A DNA stretch of 28,352 nt. Origin: Proteobacteria bacterium UBA3413 (GTDB lineage Bacteria; Pseudomonadota; Gammaproteobacteria; Magnimaribacterales; D2472). The position numbers were made by a program, and so were the translations under genes. The first letter of the stretch is position 1, and each line of letters starts with the position of its first letter. Shown here one piece after another: positions 15,176 through 24,018 of this stretch. Under the pieces are notes generated by a model that worked only from the letters and a program-made list of their open reading frames with translations, ran no database searches and was not told the origin of the DNA. The stretch covers positions 810 to 29,161 of the forward strand of contig DEOR01000013.1 of assembly GCA_002358345.1 (NCBI GenBank). Reading direction: 5' to 3'.

Positions 15176-16533
15176 TAATCTTTTAGAAATAGATTTTGTA
15201 TTTGTTCTTTGTTTGTTTTCCCCAAGATAAATACAATCATTCTATCTCCTTCACTCAATAACAACTCTTCCGAACCCATAAATGTTTTATTTCCTCTTGT
15301 GACCGCAGCAACTACACAGTTTTCTGGAAGGGGTACGTCAGAAATAGGCTTGCCTAAATACGCATTGGTAAATTTATTTTTGTGGACTATCCCCTCCACT
15401 GCCTCTGCGCCACTTGCCATTTTAAATATTACTTCCTGCGGCACATCCCCCTCTGCCAAGTGCTGCAACACCATAGAGACAGTAACGCGCTGAGGAGAAA
15501 GAGCAATATCTACAAAATTTTTCGGTAATATATTGATATAAGTGTAGTTATTTACAAGAATAATTGTTTTTTTAGCCCCAAGCTTCTTTGCGAGAAAAGC
15601 AGACATAATATTTGTTTCATCATCATTGGTTAAAGCACAAAAAACATCTATATTTTCAATATTCTCGCTTTTTAATAACTCTTCATCTGAACCACCACCA
15701 TTTAAGACAATTGTCCGATTTAGCTCCCTAGATAGCATCTCACACCTGTCCCTATCCGGATCAATGATTTTAATTTTATAGTCATCTTCCAAGGTTTTCG
15801 CTAAAACAAAACCAATTTTACCGCCCCCAATGATCATAATCCTAGAAGAAGAAGCATCTTGTAAGCGCATTTCTTGAACCACAGCATCAATATCCTTTTC
15901 AGCTGCAACAAAATACAGCTCATCATTCTCTTTAATAATTGTTTTGCCCTCAGGAATAAAGGGCTTCCCTTTTCTAAAGATAGCTGGAACGTAGGTTTCA
16001 ATTTCCGGCATATCGCTTTTAATACTTTTCAGAGCTCTGTTAACTAACATGCCGTCTCTTTTCACCTTTACCGAAACAACTTTCAAAGCACCATTTGCAA
16101 AAGTTTCAATCTGCTCTGCGCCTGGATGTTTTATCAAATCAACCAAGTGATCCGTAACCTCATTTTCAGGGCCAATGGCTTTATCAATACTATCTTTACC
16201 GAAGGCATCGAGAGAATCTAAATAGGATGCATCAGATAACCTGCAAATTGTTTTCTTAACTTTAAATTTAGATTTTGCAATTTGACAAGCCGTAATATTG
16301 CACTCATCGCTATTGGTTACCGCAAGAACAATTGTATCTTTATCAGCGCCCGCCCTTTCTAGCGTATGAGGATGGGATGCATAACCAATGATCGTTGCTA
16401 GGTCAAAGTCTTCCTGAAGCTTTAAAAGCCTGTCTTTATTTAAATCAACAATACTAACGTCATAGCTTTCTTTTGATAAAGTTTTTGCAAGGCTGCTGCC
16501 AACCCTGCCAGCCCCAAGTATTAAGATTTTCAT
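15175..16533 (-). CDS. trkA: TrkA, NAD-binding regulatory subunit of the Trk potassium system
   Basis: TrkA is the cytoplasmic ring-forming regulator that gates TrkH in response to nucleotides. The 452 residues hold two tandem Rossmann/TrkA_N halves (ILGAGRVGSSLA at about 4-15, and IIGGGKIGFVLAK at about 233-245), each followed by a TrkA_C domain (REVLV-like VVSVKVKRDGMLVNRAL, and EGIVHKNKFTNAYLGKPI). This double arrangement is typical of TrkA as opposed to single-domain KtrA. The upstream gap to fmt is 52 nt with no evident terminator, so fmt and def may read through. In Pseudomonas trkA lies near rsmB, fmt and def; rsmB is missing here. Confidence 0.96.
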   Translation of the reverse strand: MKILILGAGRVGSSLAKTLSKESYDVSIVDLNKDRLLKLQEDFDLATIIGYASHPHTLERAGADKDTIVLAVTNSDECNITACQIAKSKFKVKKTICRLSDASYLDSLDAFGKDSIDKAIGPENEVTDHLVDLIKHPGAEQIETFANGALKVVSVKVKRDGMLVNRALKSIKSDMPEIETYVPAIFRKGKPFIPEGKTIIKENDELYFVAAEKDIDAVVQEMRLQDASSSRIMIIGGGKIGFVLAKTLEDDYKIKIIDPDRDRCEMLSRELNRTIVLNGGGSDEELLKSENIENIDVFCALTNDDETNIMSAFLAKKLGAKKTIILVNNYTYINILPKNFVDIALSPQRVTVSMVLQHLAEGDVPQEVIFKMASGAEAVEGIVHKNKFTNAYLGKPISDVPLPENCVVAAVTRGNKTFMGSEELLLSEGDRMIVFILGKTNKEQIQNLFLKD

Positions 16534-16585
16534 AACTATAAATTAAACCTCTTTTTTAATAATTGGAAGAATTCGCCTGACTTAT

Positions 16586-17506
16586 TTAATTTGCAAAAAA
16601 ATCAGCATAAGAATTTGCCGCATCTGACGCAGTAATGATTTTCTTGCCAGGAAATTGTAAGTGAGTAATTACTATTGATGAATCTTTTGTTTTAATAATT
16701 ATCCCATCTTTAGAAAAAGTAAAATTATCACTTATATTTATTCCATTCTGCGGGGCTTGGACAGCCATTCCATGTATTTTTATGTCTATACCATTCCTGT
16801 GAAAAAATAATCCTGGCCAGCCATTTAGGGCTTTAAATTTTCTAAAGATATGTTCAGCCTCTTCTTCTAAGAAAGAAACCATGCCTGAGGCTTTAGTAAT
16901 TTTATTGCAGTATGTTGCAGAGTCATTATCTTGCTCTAATGGTTTCTGGCTAGAATTAAAAATAGCTAACAATGATTTAAATAATATTTTATTGGTCAGG
17001 GCAACGAGCTCATTCTCTAAATCAATTTTATTAGATAGGGATGAAATTTCATGATCATGGAGGGAGTAAACAGGACCCTCATCAAGACCTCTTGTCATTT
17101 TCATGATTGAAATACCTGTTTTTTTATCACCGTTAAGCAAACAAGATTGGATGGGAGAGGCGCCTCTATATTTTGGGAGGAGAGAAAAATGAATATTAAT
17201 GGGCGCGACTAATGGGTGCTCAAGCAACCAGCTAGGTAAAATTTTTCCATATGCTGATACAACCAAGAAATCATAGTTAATCTGTAAGATGGTTTCTTTA
17301 AAATCTTCATCTATGCTTTTAGGGTTATATAAAGGAATTCCTAGTTTTATAGCCTCAGCTGATACTGCGGACGGCTCGTTTTTCCCACCCCTTTTTGAGC
17401 GCTTGTCAGGCTGGCTAATAACGCCAACTATTTCACACTCATGTGTTGCTAAATTTTTTAGTATTTGAGCAGCCGAGCCTGGCGAGCCTGCAAATAAAAT
17501 TCTCAT
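16586..17506 (-). CDS. fmt: Methionyl-tRNA formyltransferase
   Basis: This enzyme formylates initiator Met-tRNA using 10-formyltetrahydrofolate. The 306 residues begin MRILFAGSPGSAAQIL. The catalytic set is visible as NIHFSLLPKYRGASPIQ (Asn104, His106) and TRGLDEGPVY (Asp142), at the expected spacing. The C-terminal OB-like domain starts near residue 205 with NKITKASGMVSF. It follows def on the same strand with a 35-nt gap that contains three 10-bp repeats. The def-fmt pair is conserved across bacteria and links the two ends of the formyl-methionine cycle. Confidence 0.97.
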   Translation of the reverse strand: MRILFAGSPGSAAQILKNLATHECEIVGVISQPDKRSKRGGKNEPSAVSAEAIKLGIPLYNPKSIDEDFKETILQINYDFLVVSAYGKILPSWLLEHPLVAPINIHFSLLPKYRGASPIQSCLLNGDKKTGISIMKMTRGLDEGPVYSLHDHEISSLSNKIDLENELVALTNKILFKSLLAIFNSSQKPLEQDNDSATYCNKITKASGMVSFLEEEAEHIFRKFKALNGWPGLFFHRNGIDIKIHGMAVQAPQNGINISDNFTFSKDGIIIKTKDSSIVITHLQFPGKKIITASDAANSYADFFAN

Positions 17507-17510
17507 ATTT

Positions 17511-17540
17511 ATTAAATTCGGTTAAATTCGGTTAAATTCT
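17511..17540. repeat. Three 10-bp direct repeats in the def-fmt gap
   Basis: On the + strand the unit GTTAAATTCG occurs three times head to tail: ATTAAATTCG, GTTAAATTCG and GTTAAATTCT. Together they fill nearly all of the 35-nt space between the def stop and the fmt start. Each unit is one helical turn, and the repeat lies in the leader of fmt on the minus strand. It could be a replication-slippage repeat without function, or a phased binding site. Function unknown. Confidence 0.8.
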
Positions 17541-17541
17541 T

Positions 17542-18033
17542 TTATTTTGTGGCTTTCTTCCGAATCCTATCCCTTTTAAGAGGTGAGAGGTAATCAACCA
17601 TTAACTTTCCTTCCAAGTGATCAATTTCATGCTGTATGCACACAGTGAGAAGCCCTGTAGGCTCTTCTTCGTGGCGCTGACCTGTGATATCTTGCCAAGT
17701 TAAGAAGATGTTATCTGGCCTAGTAATTTCTTCTGTTACCCCAGGAACAGACAAACACCCTTCGCTAAACGAAAGCAGACTTTTGTCGTTTAAAATTTTA
17801 AACTCAGGGTTAATAAAAATTAACGGCTCATTTCTATCTTCTGATACATCAATAACTATAATTCTTTCGTGATAATCTACCTGTGTTGCTGCTAAACCAA
17901 TTCCATTTTCTGCATACATGGTCTCAAGCATGTTAGAAGTAAGATTTTCGAGACTTTTGTCGAATACTGTTACTCTAGCAGCTACCTTTCTTAGCCGAGG
18001 ATCTGGGAATGTTAAAATATTTAGCTTGGCCAT
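17542..18033 (-). CDS. def: Peptide deformylase
   Basis: This metallohydrolase removes the formyl group from nascent proteins. With the start at 18033 (MAKLNILTFPDPRLRKVA) it has 163 residues; a GTG six bases upstream is a possible alternative. All three motifs are present: I, GIGLAATQ (44-51); II, EGCLSVP (91-97, metal ligand Cys93); III, HEIDHLEGK (135-143, with the two His ligands and catalytic Glu). A TATACT hexamer lies only a few bases upstream of the start, so a very short leader is possible. It is divergent from purE across 78 nt and co-directional with fmt. Confidence 0.97.
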   Translation of the reverse strand: MAKLNILTFPDPRLRKVAARVTVFDKSLENLTSNMLETMYAENGIGLAATQVDYHERIIVIDVSEDRNEPLIFINPEFKILNDKSLLSFSEGCLSVPGVTEEITRPDNIFLTWQDITGQRHEEEPTGLLTVCIQHEIDHLEGKLMVDYLSPLKRDRIRKKATK

Positions 18034-18111
18034 ATACACAGTATAATTACATTATCTATAATCATCACCTGTTAGTGATTAATTTTTTATATTTTTAAGG
18101 AGTAACACAAT

Positions 18112-18606
18112 ATGTCTACCCAAGCTTCCGTTTCAATCTTTATGGGCTCTAAGTCTGACCTACCAATCGTACAAGCCGCAGCAGACACCCTTAAAGAATT
18201 TAATATTTCTTTTAATATGTATATTCTCTCAGCGCACCGAACACCTGAAGAGGTTGTAAAAAAAATTAAAGAATCAGAAAGTAATGGAGTAAAAGTATTT
18301 ATAGCAGCGGCTGGCATGGCTGCTCATTTAGCTGGAGCAATTGCTGCTCAAACCTCAAAGCCAGTTCTGGGCATTCCATTAGCTGGAGGAGATCTTGGTG
18401 GAATGGATGCTTTGCTTGCTACCGTCCAAATGCCTAAAGGCGTTCCAGTTGCAACTTTTGCAATTGGTAAATCTGGAGCCATTAATGCTGCCATTTTCGC
18501 AGCTCAAATCCTAGGGACCCATGATGAAGATATAGGGAATCAATTATCTGCTTATAAAACTAAAATGCATGACGACGTCTTGAGTGCAAATGAGTCCATT
18601 CAGTAA
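18112..18606 (+). CDS. purE: PurE, N5-carboxyaminoimidazole ribonucleotide mutase
   Basis: PurE converts N5-CAIR to CAIR in purine synthesis. The 164 residues carry the family motifs GSKSDLPIVQAA (about 12-23), SAHRTPEEV and AAAGMAAHLAGAIA, with GIPLAGGDLGGMDALLATVQMP completing the active site. AAGGAG (18097-18102) lies nine bases before the ATG, the clearest ribosome binding site in this part of the window. The usual partner purK is not adjacent; tsaC follows after eight bases, so purE heads a purE-tsaC-hemF-aroE-yheV run. The motifs favour the class I (bacterial mutase) form, which requires a PurK elsewhere. Confidence 0.96.
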   Translation: MSTQASVSIFMGSKSDLPIVQAAADTLKEFNISFNMYILSAHRTPEEVVKKIKESESNGVKVFIAAAGMAAHLAGAIAAQTSKPVLGIPLAGGDLGGMDALLATVQMPKGVPVATFAIGKSGAINAAIFAAQILGTHDEDIGNQLSAYKTKMHDDVLSANESIQ

Positions 18607-18614
18607 CATTCAAT

Positions 18615-19172
18615 TTGAAAAAATTTATTGCCCCAGAGGACGCATCAAATTGGCTTAAAGATGGCAAAATTTTAATCCATCCAACCGAGGGTATTTGGGG
18701 TATAGGGTGCGATGCATTTAACAAGACCGCAGTGAGTAAAATTGTTAAGTTGAAGAAAAGATCTCACTCTAAATCTTTTATATTATTGGCTCGATCAGCA
18801 GACCAAGCAATTAATTATTTTGATGGCATATCATCACAACAAGCAGACTACTTAAACAAGGTTTGGCCTGGACATTTAACAGCTGTAATGATTGCTAAGG
18901 ATAGCATTCCTAATCACTTAAAAGCTTTAGATAAAACAATTGCAGTGAGAGTTAGTGATCACTTACATATTATGAGTTTGCTAGATTTTTTTGGAGGGCC
19001 AATGGTCTCTACGTCTGCCAATATTAGCAACAGACAGACCCCAATAGACATAGAGGAAATTATGAAAATTTTCTCAGACAATGATGTGGCGGTGTATGCT
19101 CATGAGAACGGCGAAGCAATAAAACCTTCCACAATAATAGATATTAGAACCATGGAATTTATACGTGAATAG
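18615..19172 (+). CDS. tsaC: TsaC (YrdC family), threonylcarbamoyl-AMP synthase
   Basis: TsaC makes threonylcarbamoyl-AMP for the t6A modification of ANN-decoding tRNAs. The 185 residues include PTEGIWGIGCDAF (substrate pocket), KLKKRSHSKSFILLA (KxR..SK motif), WPGHLTAVM and VSTSANISNRQTP, in the family order. The length suits the short TsaC form rather than Sua5. The start is TTG at 18615 (MKKFIAPEDASNWLKDGKI); no ATG or GTG is available before the conserved region. The last eight bases overlap the start of hemF. From memory, Pseudomonas has the same tsaC/yrdC-hemF-aroE neighbourhood, with qor between, which is absent here. Confidence 0.94.
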   Translation: MKKFIAPEDASNWLKDGKILIHPTEGIWGIGCDAFNKTAVSKIVKLKKRSHSKSFILLARSADQAINYFDGISSQQADYLNKVWPGHLTAVMIAKDSIPNHLKALDKTIAVRVSDHLHIMSLLDFFGGPMVSTSANISNRQTPIDIEEIMKIFSDNDVAVYAHENGEAIKPSTIIDIRTMEFIRE

Positions 19173-20091
19173 ACTTAATCCTGATAATTTAAATGCTATA
19201 GAATTTTGCTTTGAGGGCATTCAAAAAAATATTCTAGGTAAGCTGAAAGTAGTTAATAATTCTCAGTGCAATTTAGTAGTTGATAAATGGAAAAGAGAGC
19301 AAGGCGGCGGCGGCAAATCAATCTCCCTTGAGGGAAAAATTATAGAAAAAGCCGCGGTTAATTTTTCCTCTATTTCTGGAAAAAAACTTCCCAGCTCTTC
19401 AATAGCTTCCTCTAGCGAAATTAATACATCATCTGGGTTTCATGCAGTTGGGGTTTCAGTTATATCTCATCCACATAATCCATTTTGCCCAACCAGCCAC
19501 ATGAACGTAAGAATTTTTTTAGAGGTTGGGAAGAACAAAGTGATAAAAAACTGGTGGATCGGAGGAGGCTTTGACCTAACGCCTTACCACCCCTCCACAA
19601 TTGATGCCTCAACCTGGCACAATGCTGCCAAGGATATCTGCGATAAATTTAGCAAAACCTTTCATAAAAAATTTGCTTCACAATGCGATAATTACTTTTA
19701 TCTTCCTCACAGAAAAGAAAAAAGAGGCATTGGCGGCATATTTTTTGATCAACTACAACACAAAAGCATTGAACACAGCCTTGATCTTCTTGAGGAGATT
19801 TCAAAAACTTACATAGATACCTACCAAGCCATTATCAATAATCATAAAAAAGACAAATTTTCTCAGGATGATAGAGATTTTCAGCTTTATAGAAGGGGGA
19901 GATATGTTGAATTTAACCTTTTATTTGATCGTGGTACAAAATTTGGTATTGAGTCAAATGGGCGTGTTGAATCTATCCTGGCCTCACTCCCGCCCTCGGT
20001 TAATTGGCCTTTTAAGCTTTCACCCAGCATTAAGGCACAAGAAAAGAAGCTATTAAGATTTTTAAATAATAATTGGGATCAACATATTTAA
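19165..20091 (+). CDS. hemF: HemF, oxygen-dependent coproporphyrinogen III oxidase
   Basis: HemF decarboxylates coproporphyrinogen III to protoporphyrinogen IX using oxygen, an aerobic step of heme synthesis. The 308 residues match the family from end to end: WKREQGGGGKS, HPHNPFCPTSHMNVR, GGGFDLTPY, YFYLPHRKEKRGIGGIFFD and QLYRRGRYVEFNLLFDRGT. The start is GTG at 19165, overlapping the tsaC stop by eight bases. Use of the oxygen-dependent enzyme fits with the aa3-type oxidase and heme A synthesis genes at the right end of the window. Confidence 0.97.
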   Translation: MNRLNPDNLNAIEFCFEGIQKNILGKLKVVNNSQCNLVVDKWKREQGGGGKSISLEGKIIEKAAVNFSSISGKKLPSSSIASSSEINTSSGFHAVGVSVISHPHNPFCPTSHMNVRIFLEVGKNKVIKNWWIGGGFDLTPYHPSTIDASTWHNAAKDICDKFSKTFHKKFASQCDNYFYLPHRKEKRGIGGIFFDQLQHKSIEHSLDLLEEISKTYIDTYQAIINNHKKDKFSQDDRDFQLYRRGRYVEFNLLFDRGTKFGIESNGRVESILASLPPSVNWPFKLSPSIKAQEKKLLRFLNNNWDQHI

Positions 20092-20094
20092 ATT

Positions 20095-20907
20095 ATGACT
20101 ATTTTTAAGTTGGGAGTTGTTGGGCAGCCCATTAAACACTCTTTGTCACCAATTATTCATCAAGAATTTTCTATAAGGACTGGAATTCAGCTGCAATATG
20201 ACGCATATGAAGTGCCGCCAGAAGCCCTAGATGGCTTTATTACGAATTTCTTTAAAGATGGTGGCCACGGTTTAAATATTACATTGCCTCATAAAAAAGC
20301 CTGTATTGCTTCGGCACATGTTTTATCTAAGGATGTAGAGCTACTATCTGCAGCTAATACTCTCACAGGAAAAGAAGGCGGCAAAAAAATTGTTGCAGAC
20401 TCCACAGATGGCGCTGGTTTTATAAGGGATTGTGAGGATAAGAATATTCAGATTCTTAATAAAAATATTATAATTTTGGGAGCAGGAGGGGCATCACAGA
20501 GCATCATCCCTTCTATAGCTAAGTTGGGACCAGCAAAGCTCCTTGTTGATAATAGAACCAAAAACAAAACTAACTCGCTATTTAATCAGTTTCCCGAAAT
20601 CCCCCTTTTAGATCTTGATAACTTTAACGGCCCAATTGACATGGTAATTAACGCGACATCAGCTGGATTGGCGGGTTCATTTGACTGGGATATTATTCAC
20701 GGACTGGACAAAGAAACTATATTCTATGATCTGAGCTACGGGCCGTCAGAAACACCATTTTTACAATGGGCTTCTTCATACTCTACTCATAAATTTGATG
20801 GAATAGGGATGCTTATTTTCCAAGCCGCATATTCTTTTGAGCTTTGGTTTGATATACCGCCACCCACAAACCATATTAAAGAAATTCTTTTTAAAAATAA
20901 TGACTAA
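20095..20907 (+). CDS. aroE: AroE, shikimate 5-dehydrogenase
   Basis: AroE reduces 3-dehydroshikimate to shikimate with NADPH in aromatic amino acid synthesis. In its 270 residues the substrate site is GQPIKHSLSPIIH (Ser16, Ser18), NITLPHKK (catalytic Lys67) and STDGAGF (Asp105). The cofactor fold has GAGGAS (129-134), NRT further on, and the terminal DGIGMLIFQAAYSFELW segment is conserved. The ATG is three bases after the hemF stop, and the last eight bases overlap the following small gene. Confidence 0.97.
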   Translation: MTIFKLGVVGQPIKHSLSPIIHQEFSIRTGIQLQYDAYEVPPEALDGFITNFFKDGGHGLNITLPHKKACIASAHVLSKDVELLSAANTLTGKEGGKKIVADSTDGAGFIRDCEDKNIQILNKNIIILGAGGASQSIIPSIAKLGPAKLLVDNRTKNKTNSLFNQFPEIPLLDLDNFNGPIDMVINATSAGLAGSFDWDIIHGLDKETIFYDLSYGPSETPFLQWASSYSTHKFDGIGMLIFQAAYSFELWFDIPPPTNHIKEILFKNND

Positions 20908-21103
20908 AAATTTTATTCGCTTTATTGCTGGCGCTGTTTGCCCAAGCTGTAAAGAAATTGATAAAATTGCTATTAGCGCAGATGATCAGATGATTTATTG
21001 TTTAAGTTGCGATTTCAAAGAATTGCGCCCTAGCTCCATTAAAAATGGCAGTGCAAATACTAACGCCCCAAAGGTCTTTAATTTAAAAGATTTCAGAGAC
21101 TAA
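20900..21103 (+). CDS. YheV-like small zinc-ribbon protein (DUF2387 family)
   Basis: This 67-residue protein begins MTKNFIRFIAGAVCPSC and has two CxxC pairs, CPSC (14-17) and CLSC (34-37), likely to bind one zinc ion. The FIAGA.CP.C start and the spacing resemble E. coli YheV, a small conserved protein of unknown function found mostly in gammaproteobacteria. An earlier in-frame ATG at 20837 lies inside aroE and would add unrelated residues, so 20900 is preferred. The start overlaps aroE by eight bases, suggesting coupled translation. The role is unknown. Confidence 0.8.
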   Translation: MTKNFIRFIAGAVCPSCKEIDKIAISADDQMIYCLSCDFKELRPSSIKNGSANTNAPKVFNLKDFRD

Positions 21104-21187
21104 AATTCGTAGAATTTAAAGCATTTTGCAGTTATTATAGCCGCACAAAAACTGTTACATAGAAATCTTAATAATTATAAAATAGAC

Positions 21188-21216
21188 TTCTCATAAACAT
21201 AATTTTTAATTATAAT
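21188..21216 (+). promoter_or_regulatory. Candidate sigma70-type promoter for the cox operon
   Basis: TTCTCA (21188-21193) and TATAAT (21211-21216) are separated by exactly 17 nt, 56 nt upstream of the preferred coxB ATG. The -10 is perfect and the -35 is 4 of 6. The surrounding 168-nt gap (21104-21271) is very AT-rich, so chance matches are possible. A small AAATTC-GTA-GAATTT hairpin at 21103-21117 follows the yheV-like stop, without a T-run. Confidence 0.4.
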
Positions 21217-21271
21217 AAGATATATCAATTATTTATTTTAAAAAACTTCATTTATGAAGCTAGGAAACCTA

Positions 21272-22423
21272 ATGTTTAAAAAAATTATCAACAGCATTAA
21301 TAATAAACTCTCAGCAGTACTGCTCCTCATTTTTTCTAGCAAATCTTTTGCTGCTTGGGATGATCTTAATATGACTGAAGGCGTCACAGCTATCAGCAAG
21401 GAAGTATTTGATTTACATATGCTGATTTACTGGATCTGTGTTGTTATTGGCATTTTAGTATTTGGAGTTATGTTTTACTCCATGTTTGCATTTACAAAAA
21501 AGAAAAACCCTACGCCCTCTAAGTTTCACGAGAATACAAAAGTAGAGCTAGTATGGACGATTGTGCCTTTTTTAATATTAGTGCTTATGGCTGTTCCCGC
21601 CTCCAATACACTGACAAAAATTTATGATGACACCGAAGGTGACATTAACATTCAGGTTATTGGTTATCAGTGGAAGTGGGAGTACAAATATTTAGATGAT
21701 AAAATTGGGTTTTTTTCAAACCTCACAACTGATTGGGATGAAATTTATAATAAAACGCCGAAGGGAGAGTTTTACCTAGAAGAGGTGGACGAGCCTGTTG
21801 TTATTCCAGTGGGAAAAAAAATCCGCTTTTTGATTACAGCCAATGATGTAATCCACTCTTGGTGGATGCCTGACTTTGCAATTAAGCAAGATGCAATTCC
21901 AGGATTTATTAACACGGCTTGGACAATTGTTGACAAGCCTGGTACCTACAGAGGTAAGTGCACAGAACTTTGCGGTAAAAATCATGGCTTTATGCCGGTG
22001 GTTGTTAAAGTTGTTCCTCAGGAAGAATATGATTTATGGGTGATCAGCAAAAAAGAAGAAGCTTTTAAAATGGCTGAGCTGACTCAGAAAGAGTGGTCCG
22101 CAGAGGAGTTAATTGAAAGGGGAGAGGGCGTGTACCAAAAGAATTGTGTTGCGTGTCACCAAGTTAATGGTCAAGGTATTCCACCAATTTTTCCAGCTTT
22201 AGCTGGCAGTGATATTGTATTAAACAACAAAGCAAAACATATAGAAATCTTAATGGAAGGCGTTCAAGGCGCGGCGATGCAATCATTTGCAAACCAACTT
22301 TCAGAAGTTGATATGGCGGCTGTCATTACTTACACAAGAAGATCTTGGGGCAATGCGGAAAAAGGAGATGGCGAAATTGTCACTCCAAAAGACATTGTTG
22401 AATATAAAAAACCTAAAGTTTAA
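21272..22423 (+). CDS. coxB: Cytochrome c oxidase subunit II with fused cytochrome c domain
   Basis: Subunit II receives electrons at the CuA centre of the aa3-type oxidase. The start at 21272 (MFKKIINSI) is chosen because AGGA sits seven bases upstream; an ATG at 21254 has no such site. The 383 residues comprise a signal peptide ending near KSFAA, two membrane helices (about 44-70 and 87-108), the cupredoxin domain with CTELCGKNHGFM (Cys230, Cys234, His238) and a C-terminal cytochrome c domain with CVACH (292-296). The fused heme domain is the caa3-type arrangement, found also in Pseudomonas CoxB. It heads the cox operon, 11 bases before coxA. Confidence 0.97.
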   Translation: MFKKIINSINNKLSAVLLLIFSSKSFAAWDDLNMTEGVTAISKEVFDLHMLIYWICVVIGILVFGVMFYSMFAFTKKKNPTPSKFHENTKVELVWTIVPFLILVLMAVPASNTLTKIYDDTEGDINIQVIGYQWKWEYKYLDDKIGFFSNLTTDWDEIYNKTPKGEFYLEEVDEPVVIPVGKKIRFLITANDVIHSWWMPDFAIKQDAIPGFINTAWTIVDKPGTYRGKCTELCGKNHGFMPVVVKVVPQEEYDLWVISKKEEAFKMAELTQKEWSAEELIERGEGVYQKNCVACHQVNGQGIPPIFPALAGSDIVLNNKAKHIEILMEGVQGAAMQSFANQLSEVDMAAVITYTRRSWGNAEKGDGEIVTPKDIVEYKKPKV

Positions 22424-22434
22424 AAGGAAATAAT

Positions 22435-24018
22435 ATGAGCGCAGTAATAGAATCTCACGATCACGAACATCACCACGGCCCAGCTGAAGGGCTAACACGT
22501 TGGTTGTATACTACCAATCATAAAGATATAGGAACGCTCTATTTATGGTTTAGTTTTGCTATGTTCTTGATTGGTGGAGCAATGGCTATGGTTATTAGAG
22601 CAGAGCTCTTTCAGCCAGGCATGCAAATCGTCGAGCCAGAATTTTATAACCAAATGCTCACACTCCATGGGTTAATCATGGTATTTGGAGCAGTCATGCC
22701 CGCATTTGTTGGGCTTGCTAACTGGTTAATACCCATGATGGTTGGGGCTCCTGATATGGCTTTGCCAAGAATGAATAATCTTAGCTTCTGGATACTTCCC
22801 TTTGCGTTTTTCATCCTACTATCATCTTTATTCATGGAGGGCGGCGCTCCAAACTTTGGTTGGACCTTTTATGCCCCTCTATCCACTACCTATGCTCCTC
22901 CAAGTGTAACCTTTTTTATTTTCTCAGTTCATATTTTGGGCGCATCCTCAATAATGGGAGCTATTAATGTGGTTGTGACTATTATGAATATGCGTGCGCC
23001 AGGCATGACGTTGATGAAAATGCCCCTATTTGTATGGTCTTGGCTAATTACAGCATACCTTTTGATTGCTGTTATGCCGGTTTTAGCTGGCGCAGTTACT
23101 ATGATGTTGATGGATATCCATTTTGGAACTAGCTTTTTTAATGCTGCGGGTGGTGGCGATCCTGTATTGTTCCAGCATATTTTCTGGTTCTTTGGTCACC
23201 CAGAAGTTTACATCATGATTTTGCCAGCCTTTGGTATCACCTCACACATCATCGAGACTTTTTCAAGAAAGCAGCTTTTCGGGCACACTTCAATGGTTTG
23301 GGCTATGACCTCAATCGCAATTTTATCTTTTGTAGTATGGGCCCATCACATGTTTACTGTAGGGCTGCCCCTTGCAGCGGAGCTATTCTTTATGTGGGCA
23401 ACTATGCTGATAGCTGTTCCAACTGGCGTTAAAGTATTTAACTGGGTTACAACTATGTTCAGGGGATCTATTACATACGAAACCCCAATGTTGTTTGCCA
23501 TAGCCTTTGTCGTCTTATTTACCATTGGTGGCTTTTCCGGGCTAATGCTTGCGATTACCCCAGCAGATTTTCAATATCATGACACTTATTTTGTTGTGGC
23601 ACATTTTCATTACGTGCTAGTGCCTGGGGCTATATTTTCTATCATGGCAGCAGTCTATTACTGGATTCCTAAGTGGACCGGCAACATGTATGACGAAAGA
23701 TTGGGTAGATTGCATTTCTGGCTTTCATTCATTGGCGTTAATGTAACTTTCTTCCCGCAACATTGGATTGGATTGGCTGGCATGCCAAGAAGAGTGCCAG
23801 ACTACGCACTTCAATTTGCAGATTGGAATATGGTGTCATCTGTGGGAGCGTTTTTATTCGGAGCCTCTCAGATTCTATTTCTATTCATCGTTATTAAAAC
23901 TGTGATGGGTGGAAAAAAAGCTACTCCTGAAGTATGGGAGGGGTCGCGAGGTCTTGAGTGGACAGTAGACTCACCAGCCCCATACCACACGTTTACCACT
24001 CCACCGAAGGTTACTTAA
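22435..24018 (+). CDS. coxA: Cytochrome c oxidase subunit I
   Basis: Subunit I is the catalytic core carrying heme a and the heme a3-CuB site. The 527 residues are highly hydrophobic, with about twelve helices. Key parts are TTNHKDIGTLYLWFSF, NWLIPMMVGAPDMALPRMNN (D-channel entrance), WFFGHPEVYIMILPAFG (residue 255 onward; CuB His and the Glu of family A1), WAHHMF, PTGVKVFNW (K-channel lysine) and HDTYFVVAHFHYVL (heme and CuB ligands). An N-terminal histidine-rich stretch, HDHEHHHG, precedes the core. AAGGAA lies upstream of the ATG. Its TAA stop shares a base with the cox11 ATG. Confidence 0.98.
   Translation: MSAVIESHDHEHHHGPAEGLTRWLYTTNHKDIGTLYLWFSFAMFLIGGAMAMVIRAELFQPGMQIVEPEFYNQMLTLHGLIMVFGAVMPAFVGLANWLIPMMVGAPDMALPRMNNLSFWILPFAFFILLSSLFMEGGAPNFGWTFYAPLSTTYAPPSVTFFIFSVHILGASSIMGAINVVVTIMNMRAPGMTLMKMPLFVWSWLITAYLLIAVMPVLAGAVTMMLMDIHFGTSFFNAAGGGDPVLFQHIFWFFGHPEVYIMILPAFGITSHIIETFSRKQLFGHTSMVWAMTSIAILSFVVWAHHMFTVGLPLAAELFFMWATMLIAVPTGVKVFNWVTTMFRGSITYETPMLFAIAFVVLFTIGGFSGLMLAITPADFQYHDTYFVVAHFHYVLVPGAIFSIMAAVYYWIPKWTGNMYDERLGRLHFWLSFIGVNVTFFPQHWIGLAGMPRRVPDYALQFADWNMVSSVGAFLFGASQILFLFIVIKTVMGGKKATPEVWEGSRGLEWTVDSPAPYHTFTTPPKVT

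Noticed and set aside
19601..20056. Short overlapping plus-strand frames within hemF
   Set aside because: The HemF reading frame is conserved across this stretch; the others are out-of-frame shadows.
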